DNA from: an uncultured Oscillospiraceae bacterium | GTDB lineage: Bacteria; Bacillota; Clostridia; Oscillospirales; Acutalibacteraceae | Direction: 5' to 3' | DNA length: 32,540 bases | NCBI GenBank assembly: GCA_900543215.1 | Contig: UQQR01000020.1 | Location: 1-32,540 of the forward strand | Shown: positions 20,713-28,579 of the stretch, piece after piece | Numbering within the stretch: the stretch's first letter is position 1 | Layout: the number at the start of each line of letters is the position of its first letter | Translations under genes and position numbers: made by a program | Notes under the pieces: generated by a model | Seen by the model: the letters and a program-made list of their open reading frames with translations, nothing else | Told to the model about the DNA's origin: nothing | Databases searched by the model: none

Positions 20713-21867
20713 TTATTTGCACAATTCTTTTGCCATTTGCTTAATGCTTTCACGGTTGGCGTCGGTAAGTGCCGATTTTACGGTAACGACAGTATCAAGA
20801 TAGGAAATGTTTTTGGATTTTTCAAACATTCCTTTCATTACCTTTGCGGCAGTGGGCGCCCACGAACCGTTTTCAATAAATCCAACGGTACGGTTTTGAT
20901 AATTACGCTCGGTTAAATGCTCTATAAACTCACGCATAAACGGGAAAATTTCTCCGTTATATGTGGTTGTCGCAAGCACCAGCTTGCCGTAACGGAACGC
21001 ATCCTCAACAGCTTCAGCCATATCACAGCGCGCAAGATCGTTAAGCACAACCTTTTCACAGCCGGCGTCGTTAAGTTCCTTGCAAAGAAGTTCTGCGGCG
21101 GCTTTTGTGTTGCCGTATACAGAAGTATAGCATACAAGCACACCCTCGCTCTCAACACCATAAGAGGACCAGACATTGTAAAGATTTAAGTAATAGCCGA
21201 GATTTTCGTTAAGTATCGGACCGTGCAGGGGGCAAATTACGGATATGTCAAGCGCCGCCGCCTTTTTAAGCAGAGCCTGCGCCTGCGCGCCGTATTTTCC
21301 CACTATTCCGAAATAATAACGCCTTGCTTCGCACGCCCAGTCCTCATCCGCGTCAAGCGCTCCGAATTTACCGAATGCGTCGGCAGAGAAAAGAACCTTG
21401 TCCTTATTATCGTATGTAACCATTACCTCGGGCCAGTGAACCATCGGCGCTGACACAAAGGTAAGTGAATGAGAGCCGAGGGAAAGGGTTTCTCCGTCCT
21501 TTACGGTAACTGTGTTTTTGCAAAGTCCGGGACCGAAAAAGGCGTCTATCATAGCAAAGGTCTTCGTATTGCCGACTATCGCCGTTTCGGGATAAGCTTC
21601 AAGGAGTTTTTCAATGTTTGCCGAATGGTCGGGCTCCATATGCTGTACCACAAGGTAATCGGGCTTTCTGCCGTTTAAGGCTTCTTTTAAATTATCGAGC
21701 CACTCCTCGCCGAAATTGCGGTCTACGGTATCCATAACCGCGACCTTTTCATCAATAATTACATATGAATTATAAGCCATACCGTTCGGCACATCGTATT
21801 GACCCTCGAATAAATCAATTTCGCGGTCATTTACGCCTATGTATTTAATATCCTTTGTAATGTTCAT
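20713..21867 (-). CDS. Flavodiiron protein (FprA-type A flavoprotein)
   Basis: 384 residues. The N-terminal metallo-beta-lactamase-like domain has the diiron ligands HMEPDHS (His76, Glu78, Asp80, His81), His144 (MVHWPE), Asp163 (SADAFG) and His215 (PLHGP). The C-terminal flavodoxin domain begins near residue 243 with the FMN phosphate loop TSVYGNTK (249-256). No rubredoxin or flavin reductase domain is fused, so it is a class A enzyme reducing O2 to water and/or NO to N2O with an external electron donor. It protects anaerobes from oxygen. Cytoplasmic. Monocistronic: own promoter at 21901-21929 and terminator at 20663-20699. Confidence 0.94.
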   Translation of the reverse strand: MNITKDIKYIGVNDREIDLFEGQYDVPNGMAYNSYVIIDEKVAVMDTVDRNFGEEWLDNLKEALNGRKPDYLVVQHMEPDHSANIEKLLEAYPETAIVGNTKTFAMIDAFFGPGLCKNTVTVKDGETLSLGSHSLTFVSAPMVHWPEVMVTYDNKDKVLFSADAFGKFGALDADEDWACEARRYYFGIVGKYGAQAQALLKKAAALDISVICPLHGPILNENLGYYLNLYNVWSSYGVESEGVLVCYTSVYGNTKAAAELLCKELNDAGCEKVVLNDLARCDMAEAVEDAFRYGKLVLATTTYNGEIFPFMREFIEHLTERNYQNRTVGFIENGSWAPTAAKVMKGMFEKSKNISYLDTVVTVKSALTDANRESIKQMAKELCK

Positions 21868-21900
21868 TTTTTGCAGTCCTTTCTGTTTTTCGTTTTCTTT

Positions 21901-21929
21901 ATGTTACCATAAGTGACTTCAGTTTTCAA
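21901..21929 (-). promoter_or_regulatory. Promoter of the flavodiiron gene
   Basis: Minus strand: TTGAAA (21929-21924), 17-bp spacer, TAACAT (21906-21901). The -35 element lies inside the end of the upstream C39-like gene. Confidence 0.6.
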
Positions 21930-22287
21930 CTATCCGCCAGTAGTATTTCCGTGACGATTGCGGAAAATCGTCAAGCACTCCGTGCTCGGGGTCATAGAAA
22001 ATTCCGTCTTTGTATAAAGACCAGTGCCAGCATCTCGGCGTTTCAAGGCTTAATATGCAAATTTTCGGCAGTTCAGCCTTACTTGGCACCTCTTTTCGCT
22101 CTTTTTCGTATTTTATGCCGAGAGCATCAAGAACCTTGAACATATCCTTAAGCGTGGTTTCCCGTTCTGTGCCTGTAAGCCTTATTATTTCATCCACGCT
22201 TTCACCCGAAATCATTGCAAGCACCGCCTGACCGCACTGGAGCGGCGTCGGTTCCTTGATATATTCCGTTTTTTTGCAAAGGGGCAT
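21919..22287 (-). CDS. Small C39-like cysteine peptidase domain protein
   Basis: 122 residues from the ATG at 22287. The ribosome site AGGTG (22293-22297) overlaps the stop of pdp, so translation is coupled; a GTG three codons earlier is the less likely start. The protein is a bare peptidase C39-like domain: PLQCGQAVLAMISG gives Gln17 and Cys18, CWHWSLY gives His88, and GIFYDPEHG gives Asp99, a Cys-His-Asp triad in canonical order. No signal peptide, membrane or ABC domain is attached, unlike bacteriocin-processing C39 transporters. It could be an intracellular peptidase or amidohydrolase. Its place at the end of a pyrimidine-salvage operon gives no clear substrate. Confidence 0.75.
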   Translation of the reverse strand: MPLCKKTEYIKEPTPLQCGQAVLAMISGESVDEIIRLTGTERETTLKDMFKVLDALGIKYEKERKEVPSKAELPKICILSLETPRCWHWSLYKDGIFYDPEHGVLDDFPQSSRKYYWRIVEN

Positions 22288-22296
22288 AATTATCAC

Positions 22297-23601
22297 CTAT
22301 TCCTTATTGCCTACCGTTTTATAAATAATCGGGCGTTTCGGCGGTTTTTCGTTTCCGAAACGGTAAGCTGTCAAAAGCTCCGCCGCCGCCTCGTTAAGCC
22401 TTTCCTTTTTACCGTAAACGGTCGCTATTCTGTCACCGTGGTTTACATAATCACCGTATTTTTTGTCAAGTACAATTCCGGCGGACGGGTCTATTTTGTC
22501 ATCAAGCGTTTCTCTGCCCGCGCCCGAAACTACTGCCGCTTTGCCTATAAGCTCGCTGTCCATATGCGTGATATAGCCGCTTTCCCGGGCAAAAACTTCC
22601 TTAGAACCGTCTGGAGCGGCAAAGCTGTGTTCGCCTGTAAGCAGTTTTTCGTCTCCGCCCTGTGCGGATACCGCATTTTTAAATATTTCAAATGCGCTGC
22701 CGTTTTTAAGCGCCGCTTTTGCCGCCTCAATACTTTCGGATTCGCTCTTTTTAAAGCTTTGTGAATACATCTGTGTCGCAAGCGCTATGCACAGCTCTGT
22801 AAGGTCGTCGGGACCGTTTCCGCAAAGCACGCTTACCGCCTCCTTAACCTCAAGCGCATTGCCGACAGCAAAGCCGAGCGGTATATCCATATCCGTTATT
22901 AAAGCGCTTGTGTTACGGCCCGCACCTTTTCCGATTTCCACCATTTCACGGGCGAGGGTCTCGGCGTCCTCGGGTGTTTTCATAAAAGCGCCGCTTCCGC
23001 ATTTTACATCAAGAACTATTGTTTCAGCCCCTGCGGCAAGCTTTTTGCTCATAATGCTTGACGCTATCAGCGGTATGCTGTTCACGGTTGCCGTAACATC
23101 CCGTATGGCGTAAAGGCGTTTGTCCGCCGGCGCAAAATTGCCGCTTTGACCTACCACGCACATACCGTATTTTGCGGCATTTTCTTTAAATGAAGATATA
23201 TCAAGCGAGGTTTTATAGCCTGTTACAGCCTCTAATTTATCAACCGTGCCGCCTGTAAAGCCAAGCCCTCTGCCTGACATTTTCGCCACCGTGCATCCGA
23301 GCGCCGCCGCCAAAGGTGCTGCTATAAGCGTGGTTTTATCGCCTACGCCGCCGGTGCTGTGCTTATCCGCCGTGTGGGTGAGGGGCGAAAGGTCAAGCAT
23401 ATCTCCGCTTCTTGCCATAGAGAGGGTGAGAGACAGCGTTTCTCTCTTGCTCATTCCGTTTAAAAGTATTGCCATAAGCAGTGCGGAAATCTGATAATCG
23501 GGTATGCTTTTGTCGGTCACGCCCGAAACGAAGAATTCAATTTCGCCGTTCGTAAGCTCTTTCCTGTCACGCTTTTTTTCTATTATGTCGGTCATTCGCA
23601 T
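22297..23601 (-). CDS. pdp: Pyrimidine-nucleoside (thymidine) phosphorylase
   Basis: 434 residues. Phosphorolyses uridine, thymidine and deoxyuridine to base and (deoxy)ribose-1-phosphate in the salvage pathway. The family signature KHSTGGVGDKTTL (phosphate and base site) lies near residues 79-91, followed by SGRGLGFTGGTVDKLE. C-terminal alpha/beta domain complete (GIVLDKKYGDYVNHGDRIATVYG). The first ATG at 23601 is chosen because GGGAG (23615-23611) lies 9 nt upstream; a second ATG follows two codons later. Overlaps cdd by 10 nt. pdp is used rather than deoA because the protein is of the Gram-positive pyrimidine-nucleoside type; specificity is not provable here. Confidence 0.93.
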   Translation of the reverse strand: MRMTDIIEKKRDRKELTNGEIEFFVSGVTDKSIPDYQISALLMAILLNGMSKRETLSLTLSMARSGDMLDLSPLTHTADKHSTGGVGDKTTLIAAPLAAALGCTVAKMSGRGLGFTGGTVDKLEAVTGYKTSLDISSFKENAAKYGMCVVGQSGNFAPADKRLYAIRDVTATVNSIPLIASSIMSKKLAAGAETIVLDVKCGSGAFMKTPEDAETLAREMVEIGKGAGRNTSALITDMDIPLGFAVGNALEVKEAVSVLCGNGPDDLTELCIALATQMYSQSFKKSESESIEAAKAALKNGSAFEIFKNAVSAQGGDEKLLTGEHSFAAPDGSKEVFARESGYITHMDSELIGKAAVVSGAGRETLDDKIDPSAGIVLDKKYGDYVNHGDRIATVYGKKERLNEAAAELLTAYRFGNEKPPKRPIIYKTVGNKE

Positions 23602-23999
23602 AAATTGTTTCTCCCAAAGCTTAACGGCAGTAATTCGCCTAATGTATGAGTTTCTGTTCGGCTGCCGTTGTAGGTGATGATTTCAAAATCGTTATCGCAA
23701 AATTCCGCAAGCACCTGTCTGCAAATTCCGCACGGCGTGCAAAAATCGGTTAAGTCGCCGTTTGCGCCGCCTACTATCGCTATTTTCACAAATTCTTTTG
23801 CCCCACTGCTTACGGCGCAGGAAATAGCGGCACGCTCAGCACAAATTCCGGCAGGGTAGGAGGCGTTTTCGATATTACAGCCTGTAAAGCACTGTCCGTC
23901 ACCTGTGAGCAACGCCGCACCGACCTTAAAGCCGGAATAGGGCGCATAGGCGTTTTTCATCGCCAAAACAGCAATATTTATTAGCTCTGAATCAGTCAT
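23592..23999 (-). CDS. cdd: Cytidine deaminase
   Basis: 135 residues, the homotetrameric T-CDA type. Zinc and catalytic residues: Cys53-Ala-Glu55 (CAERAA) and PCGICRQ (Cys90, Cys93). NIENASYPAGICAE is the family signature. Converts cytidine/deoxycytidine to uridine/deoxyuridine, feeding the phosphorylase encoded by the overlapping downstream gene. Start ATG 23999 with GGGAGGG upstream. First gene of the leftward cdd-pdp-C39 operon. Confidence 0.95.
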   Translation of the reverse strand: MTDSELINIAVLAMKNAYAPYSGFKVGAALLTGDGQCFTGCNIENASYPAGICAERAAISCAVSSGAKEFVKIAIVGGANGDLTDFCTPCGICRQVLAEFCDNDFEIITYNGSRTETHTLGELLPLSFGRNNLCE

Positions 24000-24025
24000 A
24001 ATTTACCCTCCCGTTATTTAATATG

Positions 24026-24054
24026 ATTATATCACACAAGCCGTTTTATGTAAA
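24026..24054 (-). promoter_or_regulatory. Promoter of the cdd-pdp operon
   Basis: Minus strand: TTTACA (24054-24049), 17-bp spacer, TATAAT (24031-24026), 27 bp before the cdd start. Divergent from the ylxM-ffh promoter only 10 bp away. Confidence 0.75.
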
Positions 24055-24063
24055 TAAAAAAGC

Positions 24064-24119
24064 TTGACAAAACTATAGCGCTATGTTATAATACGAGACT
24101 GTAAAGTTTATGACTTTAC
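24064..24119 (+). promoter_or_regulatory. ylxM-ffh promoter with palindrome and leader hairpin
   Basis: TTGACA (24064-24069), 17-bp spacer, TATAAT (24087-24092). The spacer contains the perfect palindrome ATAGCGCTAT (24074-24083). Near the transcript start, GTAAAGT (24101-24107) and ACTTTAC (24113-24119) form an inverted repeat just ahead of the ribosome site. Confidence 0.8.
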
Positions 24120-24133
24120 AGTGAGGTGGCTGT

Positions 24134-24442
24134 ATGGGTAAAAATTTGCATATTTCCGCTTTGCTTGATGTTTACGGTGCCTTTCTCAGCGATAAGCAGC
24201 GTGAGCTTACGGATTATTATTATAACGATGACCTGTCGCTTGCCGAAATAGCCGAAAATGAGGGTATTACAAGGCAGGGCGTGCGTGACCTGATAAAACG
24301 GGCGGAGCAGACGCTTTTTTCACTTGAGGAAAAGTGTCGGTACTGCGAGCGGTTCAACCGCTTGAAGGAGCTGTCCTCACGCTTTAAGGACGGGGATAAT
24401 TCCGTTATAAATGAAATTACCGACATTATAGAGGAGTTGTAG
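24134..24442 (+). CDS. ylxM: YlxM-type SRP-associated DNA-binding-like protein
   Basis: 102 residues. Sigma-70-region-4-like helix-turn-helix: DKQRELTDYYYNDDLSLAEIAENEGITRQGVRDLIKRAEQTL. UPF0122/YlxM proteins almost always precede ffh, and in streptococci they bind the SRP and modulate its GTPase. Start ATG 24134 with GTGAGGTGG upstream. The gene ends 2 nt before the ffh start, with the ffh ribosome site inside its last codons. Confidence 0.92.
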   Translation: MGKNLHISALLDVYGAFLSDKQRELTDYYYNDDLSLAEIAENEGITRQGVRDLIKRAEQTLFSLEEKCRYCERFNRLKELSSRFKDGDNSVINEITDIIEEL

Positions 24443-24444
24443 CT

Positions 24445-25797
24445 ATGGCGTTTGATAATCTCTCGGATAAGCTTTCGGGCGTGTTTAAACGCCTGCGCTC
24501 CAAAGGAAAGCTCAGCGAATCCGATGTTAAAACCGCAATGCGCGAGGTACGCCTGGCGTTGCTTGAAGCGGATGTAAACTATAAGGTTGCGAAAGATTTC
24601 ACGAACACCGTTACCGAGAAGTGTATAGGCGCAAATGTTATGGAAAGCCTTACCGCTCCGCAAATGGTTGTTAAGATAGTTAAGGAAGAGCTTACGGCTC
24701 TTATGGGAAGCGAACAGGCAAGGCTTAAAACCTCAAACAGAATACCGACGGTTATTATGATGTGCGGTCTTCAGGGTTCGGGTAAAACCACCCATTCCGC
24801 AAAGCTTGCCAAGTATTTAAAGGCGCAGGGACACAGACCGTTGCTTGTTGCGTGCGATATATACCGCCCTGCCGCTATCGAGCAGTTAAAGGTAGTCGGC
24901 AAAGCAGTTGATACGCCCGTTTTCGAAATGGGGACGGAAAAGCCTGAGATAATCGCAAAAAAAGCGGTAGATAAAGCAAGGGATTACGGATATGATTTTG
25001 TAATACTCGACACCGCGGGCCGTCTTCATATAGACGAGGCGCTTATGGATGAGCTTCGGCGCATAACCGAGACTGTCGAGGTTAACGATATACTGCTTGT
25101 AATCGATTCAATGGTAGGTCAGGACGCCGTAAACATTGCAAAGGCGTTCAACGATATACTTGAGATAGACGGCGTTATTTTAACCAAGCTTGACGGTGAT
25201 ACAAGAGGCGGCGCCGCGCTTTCTGTAAGGGCGGTAACTGGCAAGCCGATAATGTTTGTCGGCGTTGGCGAAAAGCTTGATGAGCTTGATGAATTTCATC
25301 CCGACCGTATGGCTTCAAGAATACTCGGAATGGGCGATGTACTGTCGCTTATCGAACGGGTAGAAAGTGAAATCGACCAGAAAAAAGCCGAGGAAGCGGC
25401 ACGCAAGCTCAAGGAAAATAAATTTGATATGAACGATTTGCTTGCGCAGTTTCAGCAAATCAAGAAGATGGGATCGCTTAAAAGCATCCTTTCAATGCTT
25501 CCGGGTATGGATAAGCAGTTAAGGGATGTAGATATAGACGATCGTCAGATGCTGAGGATTGAAGCTATTATAAAATCAATGACCGCAAAGGAACGGGAAA
25601 AGCCGGATATTATAAACGCTTCAAGAAAGCGCCGTATCGCGGCAGGTTCCGGCATGAAGGTTGAGGATGTAAATAAGCTTCTCAATCAGTATGACCAAAT
25701 GAGAAAAATGTTCAGGCAGATGAACACAAAGGGCGGCAAACGCAAAATGATGCGCGGTATGAAAATGCCGGGCGGTCCGGGTAATTTAGGTTTTTAA
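24445..25797 (+). CDS. ffh: Signal recognition particle protein Ffh
   Basis: 450 residues, the GTPase that delivers nascent membrane proteins to the translocon with 4.5S/6S RNA. N domain 1-~85, G domain with GLQGSGKTT (G1, near 106-114), DTAGRLH (G3) and TKLDGD (G4). Met-rich M domain (~300-450) ending in MRKMFRQMNTKGGKRKMMRGMKMPGG. Full length. Start ATG 24445 with GAGGAG upstream. Co-transcribed with ylxM and, after a 47-nt gap, probably rpsP. Confidence 0.97.
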   Translation: MAFDNLSDKLSGVFKRLRSKGKLSESDVKTAMREVRLALLEADVNYKVAKDFTNTVTEKCIGANVMESLTAPQMVVKIVKEELTALMGSEQARLKTSNRIPTVIMMCGLQGSGKTTHSAKLAKYLKAQGHRPLLVACDIYRPAAIEQLKVVGKAVDTPVFEMGTEKPEIIAKKAVDKARDYGYDFVILDTAGRLHIDEALMDELRRITETVEVNDILLVIDSMVGQDAVNIAKAFNDILEIDGVILTKLDGDTRGGAALSVRAVTGKPIMFVGVGEKLDELDEFHPDRMASRILGMGDVLSLIERVESEIDQKKAEEAARKLKENKFDMNDLLAQFQQIKKMGSLKSILSMLPGMDKQLRDVDIDDRQMLRIEAIIKSMTAKEREKPDIINASRKRRIAAGSGMKVEDVNKLLNQYDQMRKMFRQMNTKGGKRKMMRGMKMPGGPGNLGF

Positions 25798-25844
25798 GAG
25801 TAATTCTTTTAAAAATATATATTTTTTAATGGAGGTGTGTTACA

Positions 25845-26087
25845 GTGGCAGTAAAAATCAGACTTCGCCGTATGGGCGCTAAAAGAGCTCCTTTCTACCG
25901 TGTAGTAGTAGCTGATTCAAGATATCCCCGTGACGGTCGTTTCATCGAGGAGATCGGTACTTTTGATCCCACAAAGGATCCGGCTATCGTTAATATCGAT
26001 GCGGAAAAGGCAAAAAAGTGGATATCCAACGGTGCTCAGCCGACAGATACCGTAAAAGCTTTGCTTAAGAAAAACGGTGTTCTTTAA
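25845..26087 (+). CDS. rpsP: 30S ribosomal protein bS16
   Basis: 80 residues. Starts with MAVKIRLRRMGAKRAPFYRVVVADSR, the standard bS16 opening. GTG start at 25845, supported by GGAGGTG (25831-25837). Part of the conserved ffh-rpsP-khpA-rimM-trmD block for ribosome assembly. Confidence 0.97.
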   Translation: MAVKIRLRRMGAKRAPFYRVVVADSRYPRDGRFIEEIGTFDPTKDPAIVNIDAEKAKKWISNGAQPTDTVKALLKKNGVL

Positions 26088-26107
26088 TTCTAATGTGAGG
26101 TAATATC

Positions 26108-26341
26108 ATGAAAGAGCTTCTTATTGCTATCGCTTCAGGTCTTGTAGAAAGACCCGAAGAGGTAACCGTAGTTGTTGACGAACCCAATGAAGAGGGCGTT
26201 ATCGCCTATCATCTCCATGTTTCCGAAAACGATATGGGCAGGGTAATCGGCAAGCAGGGCAGAATAGCCAAGGCTATCCGTGTTGTTATGCGCGCCGCCG
26301 CCAACAGAGAAGGAAAAAAAGTATCGGTTGAAATAGACTGA
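26108..26341 (+). CDS. khpA: KH-domain RNA-binding protein KhpA (YlqC)
   Basis: 77 residues, a single KH domain with the nucleic-acid loop IGKQGR (GxxG) preceded by HVSENDMGRV and followed by IAKAIRVVMRAAA. In Gram-positives KhpA partners KhpB/EloR and binds RNAs affecting cell elongation. Start ATG 26108 with GTGAGGT upstream, 20 nt after rpsP. Confidence 0.94.
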   Translation: MKELLIAIASGLVERPEEVTVVVDEPNEEGVIAYHLHVSENDMGRVIGKQGRIAKAIRVVMRAAANREGKKVSVEID

Positions 26342-26345
26342 TAAC

Positions 26346-26400
26346 CAACCGGACATTTGTCCGGTTGAATTTAAATGTTCAATCCCCCGTTTTTCGGGGG
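26346..26400 (+). terminator. Two consecutive hairpins between khpA and rimM
   Basis: CAACCGGAC/GTCCGGTTG (26346-26367) and CCCCCG/CGGGGG (26384-26400), the second followed by TATTTATATATT. Neither has a clean T run, so they look like a partial terminator or processing signal that lowers rimM-trmD relative to rpsP-khpA. Confidence 0.6.
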
Positions 26401-26424
26401 TATTTATATATTAGGGAGTACCTT

Positions 26425-26940
26425 ATGCTTAAACAGTATCTTGAAACCGGAAAAATCGTCGGCACGCACGGAGTAAAGGGCATGGTTCGTGTTCAGCCCT
26501 GGTCCGATTCCGGTGAATTTTTAACGGGATTCAGGCATTTTTATCTTGACGGCGACGGAGAAAAAAAGCTTGAAGCATTAAAAATACAGCCGCACGGCGG
26601 CGTTGTGCTGATGGCGTTAAAGGGCGTTGAGACGATTGAAGCCGCCGAGAGGCTGAGAAATAAGGTTTTGTTCATCAAACGCAGTGACGCGCACCTGCCC
26701 GAGGGCAGATACTTTATTGACGACCTTATCGGCTGTACCGTATACGACGCCGACAGCGGCAAGTCCTACGGCACCGTCTCGGATATTTCTAAAACGGGAG
26801 CTAACGATGTGTGGCATATAGCGTCAGAAGGGAAAGAGTATTTGCTTCCGGCAATAGACGAGGTCGTTATATCCGTAGCGCCCGAAAAGGGTGAGGTGCT
26901 GATTCGCCCGATGAAAGGTATATTTGATGATGAGGATTGA
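26425..26940 (+). CDS. rimM: Ribosome maturation factor RimM
   Basis: 171 residues from ATG 26425 (GGGAG upstream); the frame is open further back, through the hairpins, and is not coding there. N-terminal RimM barrel with YLETGKIVGTHGVKGMVRVQPWSD, C-terminal PRC-barrel with DLIGCTVYDADSGKSYGTVSDI and YLLPAIDEVV. Binds S19/30S head during 16S processing. Overlaps trmD by 14 nt. Confidence 0.96.
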   Translation: MLKQYLETGKIVGTHGVKGMVRVQPWSDSGEFLTGFRHFYLDGDGEKKLEALKIQPHGGVVLMALKGVETIEAAERLRNKVLFIKRSDAHLPEGRYFIDDLIGCTVYDADSGKSYGTVSDISKTGANDVWHIASEGKEYLLPAIDEVVISVAPEKGEVLIRPMKGIFDDED

Positions 26941-27673
26941 TATTTTAACCCTTTTTCCGGAAATGTGCGAGTCGGTTATGAACGAAAGCATAATCGGCAG
27001 GGCGCAGAAAGCCGGCAAGGTGGAAATAGTATGTACCGACATCCGCGATTTCGCCGGAAACAAGCACAACAAGGTGGACGATATGCCCTACGGCGGCGGG
27101 ATGGGAATGGTGATGGCGGCAGATCCGATCTATAACTGCTATAAAAGCCTGTATTCGGAAAATGAACCCAAGCCACACCTTATATATATGTCGCCTAAAG
27201 GAAAGACCTTCAGCCAGCAAAGGGCGGTCGAACTGTCAAAACTTGACAGAATAGTGTTGCTTTGCGGCCATTACGAGGGAGTGGATGAACGGGTCTTGGA
27301 AGAGATAGCCGATGAAGAAATATCCATAGGCGATTTTGTACTTACGGGCGGAGAGCTACCCGCGCTTTGTGTTGCGGACGCTGTTTGCCGTATGCTTCCG
27401 GGCGTTTTGTCTGATGACCTCTGCTTTACCGAGGAAAGCCATTTTTCGGGATTTCTTGAATATCCGCAATACACAAGACCGGCAATATGGCACGATAAAG
27501 AAGTGCCAGAGGTGCTTTTGTCCGGCAATCACGCGAAAATTGACGAATGGCGCAGAATTCAGTCAATACTTATAACAAAAGAGCGCAGACCCGATATGTT
27601 CAGCTCGGAAAAGCTCACAAAATCGGATATTAAGCTGCTTAAAAAGAACGGAATAGATACGGATTTGTTCTAA
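26927..27673 (+). CDS. trmD: tRNA (guanine-37-N1)-methyltransferase TrmD
   Basis: 248 residues from the ATG at 26927 (the adjacent ATG at 26930 is equally possible; a TTG at 26924 is not needed). AAAGG at 26914-26918 is the ribosome site. SPOUT trefoil-knot motifs: LFPEM, MPYGGGMGMV, LLCGHYEGVDERV and ISIGDFVLTGGELPA. Methylates G37 of tRNAs reading CNN codons, including the tRNA-Pro(GGG) encoded downstream, preventing +1 frameshifts. rplS, often next in this block, is absent here; HPr follows with its own promoter. Confidence 0.97.
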   Translation: MMRIDILTLFPEMCESVMNESIIGRAQKAGKVEIVCTDIRDFAGNKHNKVDDMPYGGGMGMVMAADPIYNCYKSLYSENEPKPHLIYMSPKGKTFSQQRAVELSKLDRIVLLCGHYEGVDERVLEEIADEEISIGDFVLTGGELPALCVADAVCRMLPGVLSDDLCFTEESHFSGFLEYPQYTRPAIWHDKEVPEVLLSGNHAKIDEWRRIQSILITKERRPDMFSSEKLTKSDIKLLKKNGIDTDLF

Positions 27674-27793
27674 AAAGTCGGTTTTAGGGGATAAAACGGT
27701 ATAATAACCATTATATGCATATCTAATCTGCACAAATACAAGTTTCGGAAAATACAAATTGTTGGATAAATATTAGAACTTATTCACAAATAA

Positions 27794-27821
27794 TTGACGA
27801 TTTCATTAAATGTGGTATAAT
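27794..27821 (+). promoter_or_regulatory. Promoter of the HPr gene
   Basis: TTGACG (27794-27799), 16-bp spacer, TATAAT (27816-27821), about 46 bp before the start codon. Confidence 0.75.
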
Positions 27822-27867
27822 AGTAACATAGCTGTTAATAAGACATTAATCTTAAGGAGATTTTACA

Positions 27868-28131
27868 ATGTGCGTTAAAGATGTAGTAATTCAAAATCAG
27901 GTTGGTCTTCATGCCCGTCCGGCAACTTTCTTTATTCAGAAAGCGAACGAATACAAATCCTCTATATGGGTTGAAAAGGACGAGAGAAAGGTGAATGCCA
28001 AGAGCCTTCTCGGTGTTTTGTCGCTCGGTATAGTCGGCGGAACGACTATAAAGATTATCGTTGACGGTCCCGATGAAAAGGAAGCGCTTGACGGTCTTGT
28101 TGCTTTGGTAGAATCCGGTTTTGCTGATTAA
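27868..28131 (+). CDS. ptsH: HPr family phosphocarrier protein
   Basis: 87 residues, the small phosphocarrier of the sugar phosphotransferase system. His15 in GLHARPA is the PEP/enzyme I phosphorylation site, and Ser46 in NAKSLLGVLSLGI is the HPr-kinase site used by Firmicutes for catabolite control. Both being present points to a true HPr (or a Crh-like protein with a functional His). Start ATG 27868 with AAGGAGA upstream. Monocistronic: own promoter and terminator. Confidence 0.92.
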   Translation: MCVKDVVIQNQVGLHARPATFFIQKANEYKSSIWVEKDERKVNAKSLLGVLSLGIVGGTTIKIIVDGPDEKEALDGLVALVESGFAD

Positions 28132-28144
28132 TGTGTAAGATATT

Positions 28145-28186
28145 ACGGCCGATATTTGTTTTTTGAGTATCGGCCGTCTTTTTTTG
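28145..28186 (+). terminator. Terminator of the HPr gene
   Basis: ACGGCCGATA (28145-28154), loop, TATCGGCCGT (28168-28177), then C and a run of T. Confidence 0.88.
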
Positions 28187-28214
28187 TTGACATTTTAAAA
28201 ATTAGTGCTATAAT
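28187..28214 (+). promoter_or_regulatory. Promoter of tRNA-Pro
   Basis: TTGACA (28187-28192), 16-bp spacer, TATAAT (28209-28214), 20 bp ahead of the tRNA 5' end. Confidence 0.85.
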
Positions 28215-28233
28215 AGAACAGTACCCCAATTAT

Positions 28234-28309
28234 CCGGGTGTGGCGCAGCTGGTAGCGCGCTTGACTGGGGGTCAAGAGGCCGCAAGTTCAAGTCTTGTCA
28301 CTCGGACCA
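28234..28309 (+). tRNA. tRNA-Pro (anticodon GGG)
   Basis: 76 nt with encoded CCA. Acceptor arms CCGGGTG (28234-28240) and CACTCGG, D-arm GCGCAGCTGGTAGCGC, anticodon stem CTTGA/TCAAG with loop CTGGGGG (anticodon GGG), T-loop AGTTCAAGTCT. Its 3' end borders the accessory region to the right. Confidence 0.95.
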
Positions 28310-28314
28310 TATAA

Positions 28315-28365
28315 GGGCTACAAAAAAGATGTAGCCCGTGAAAACCCCGATTGTATCGGGGTTTT
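28315..28365 (+). terminator. Double hairpin terminator after tRNA-Pro
   Basis: GGGCTACA/TGTAGCCC (28315-28337), then AAAACCCCGAT/ATCGGGGTTTT (28341-28365). The second carries the T run. Confidence 0.85.
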
Positions 28366-28473
28366 CGCCGTTTAATGGGGCGGAAATTAACTGTACGATT
28401 TCGTAGATGTAAAAAGAATATTTCTCCTTTGTGTAGGGGTTTGAACTCCTGTAAACTTAATAATTTGCTTATC

Positions 28474-28508
28474 AGACCGATAGAATTAAAAAATCTATCG
28501 GTCTTTTT
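28474..28508 (+). terminator. Free-standing terminator in accessory region
   Basis: AGACCGATAGA (28474-28484) and TCTATCGGTCT (28494-28504) followed by T residues. No gene precedes it between the tRNA terminators and here, so it may be the relic of a lost gene. Confidence 0.75.
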
Positions 28509-28579
28509 TTGTTTTTCAGGCTGTGCCTATTTTAAGGTGCAGCCTTTTAATATATCTGAAAAAGAAAGCGAGGATCAAT

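Noticed and set aside
28435..28450. Degenerate tRNA T-arm (GGGGTTTGAACTCC) as a second attachment scar
   Set aside because: Stem bases do not pair as a T-arm on either strand and flanking sequence does not match tRNA-Pro.
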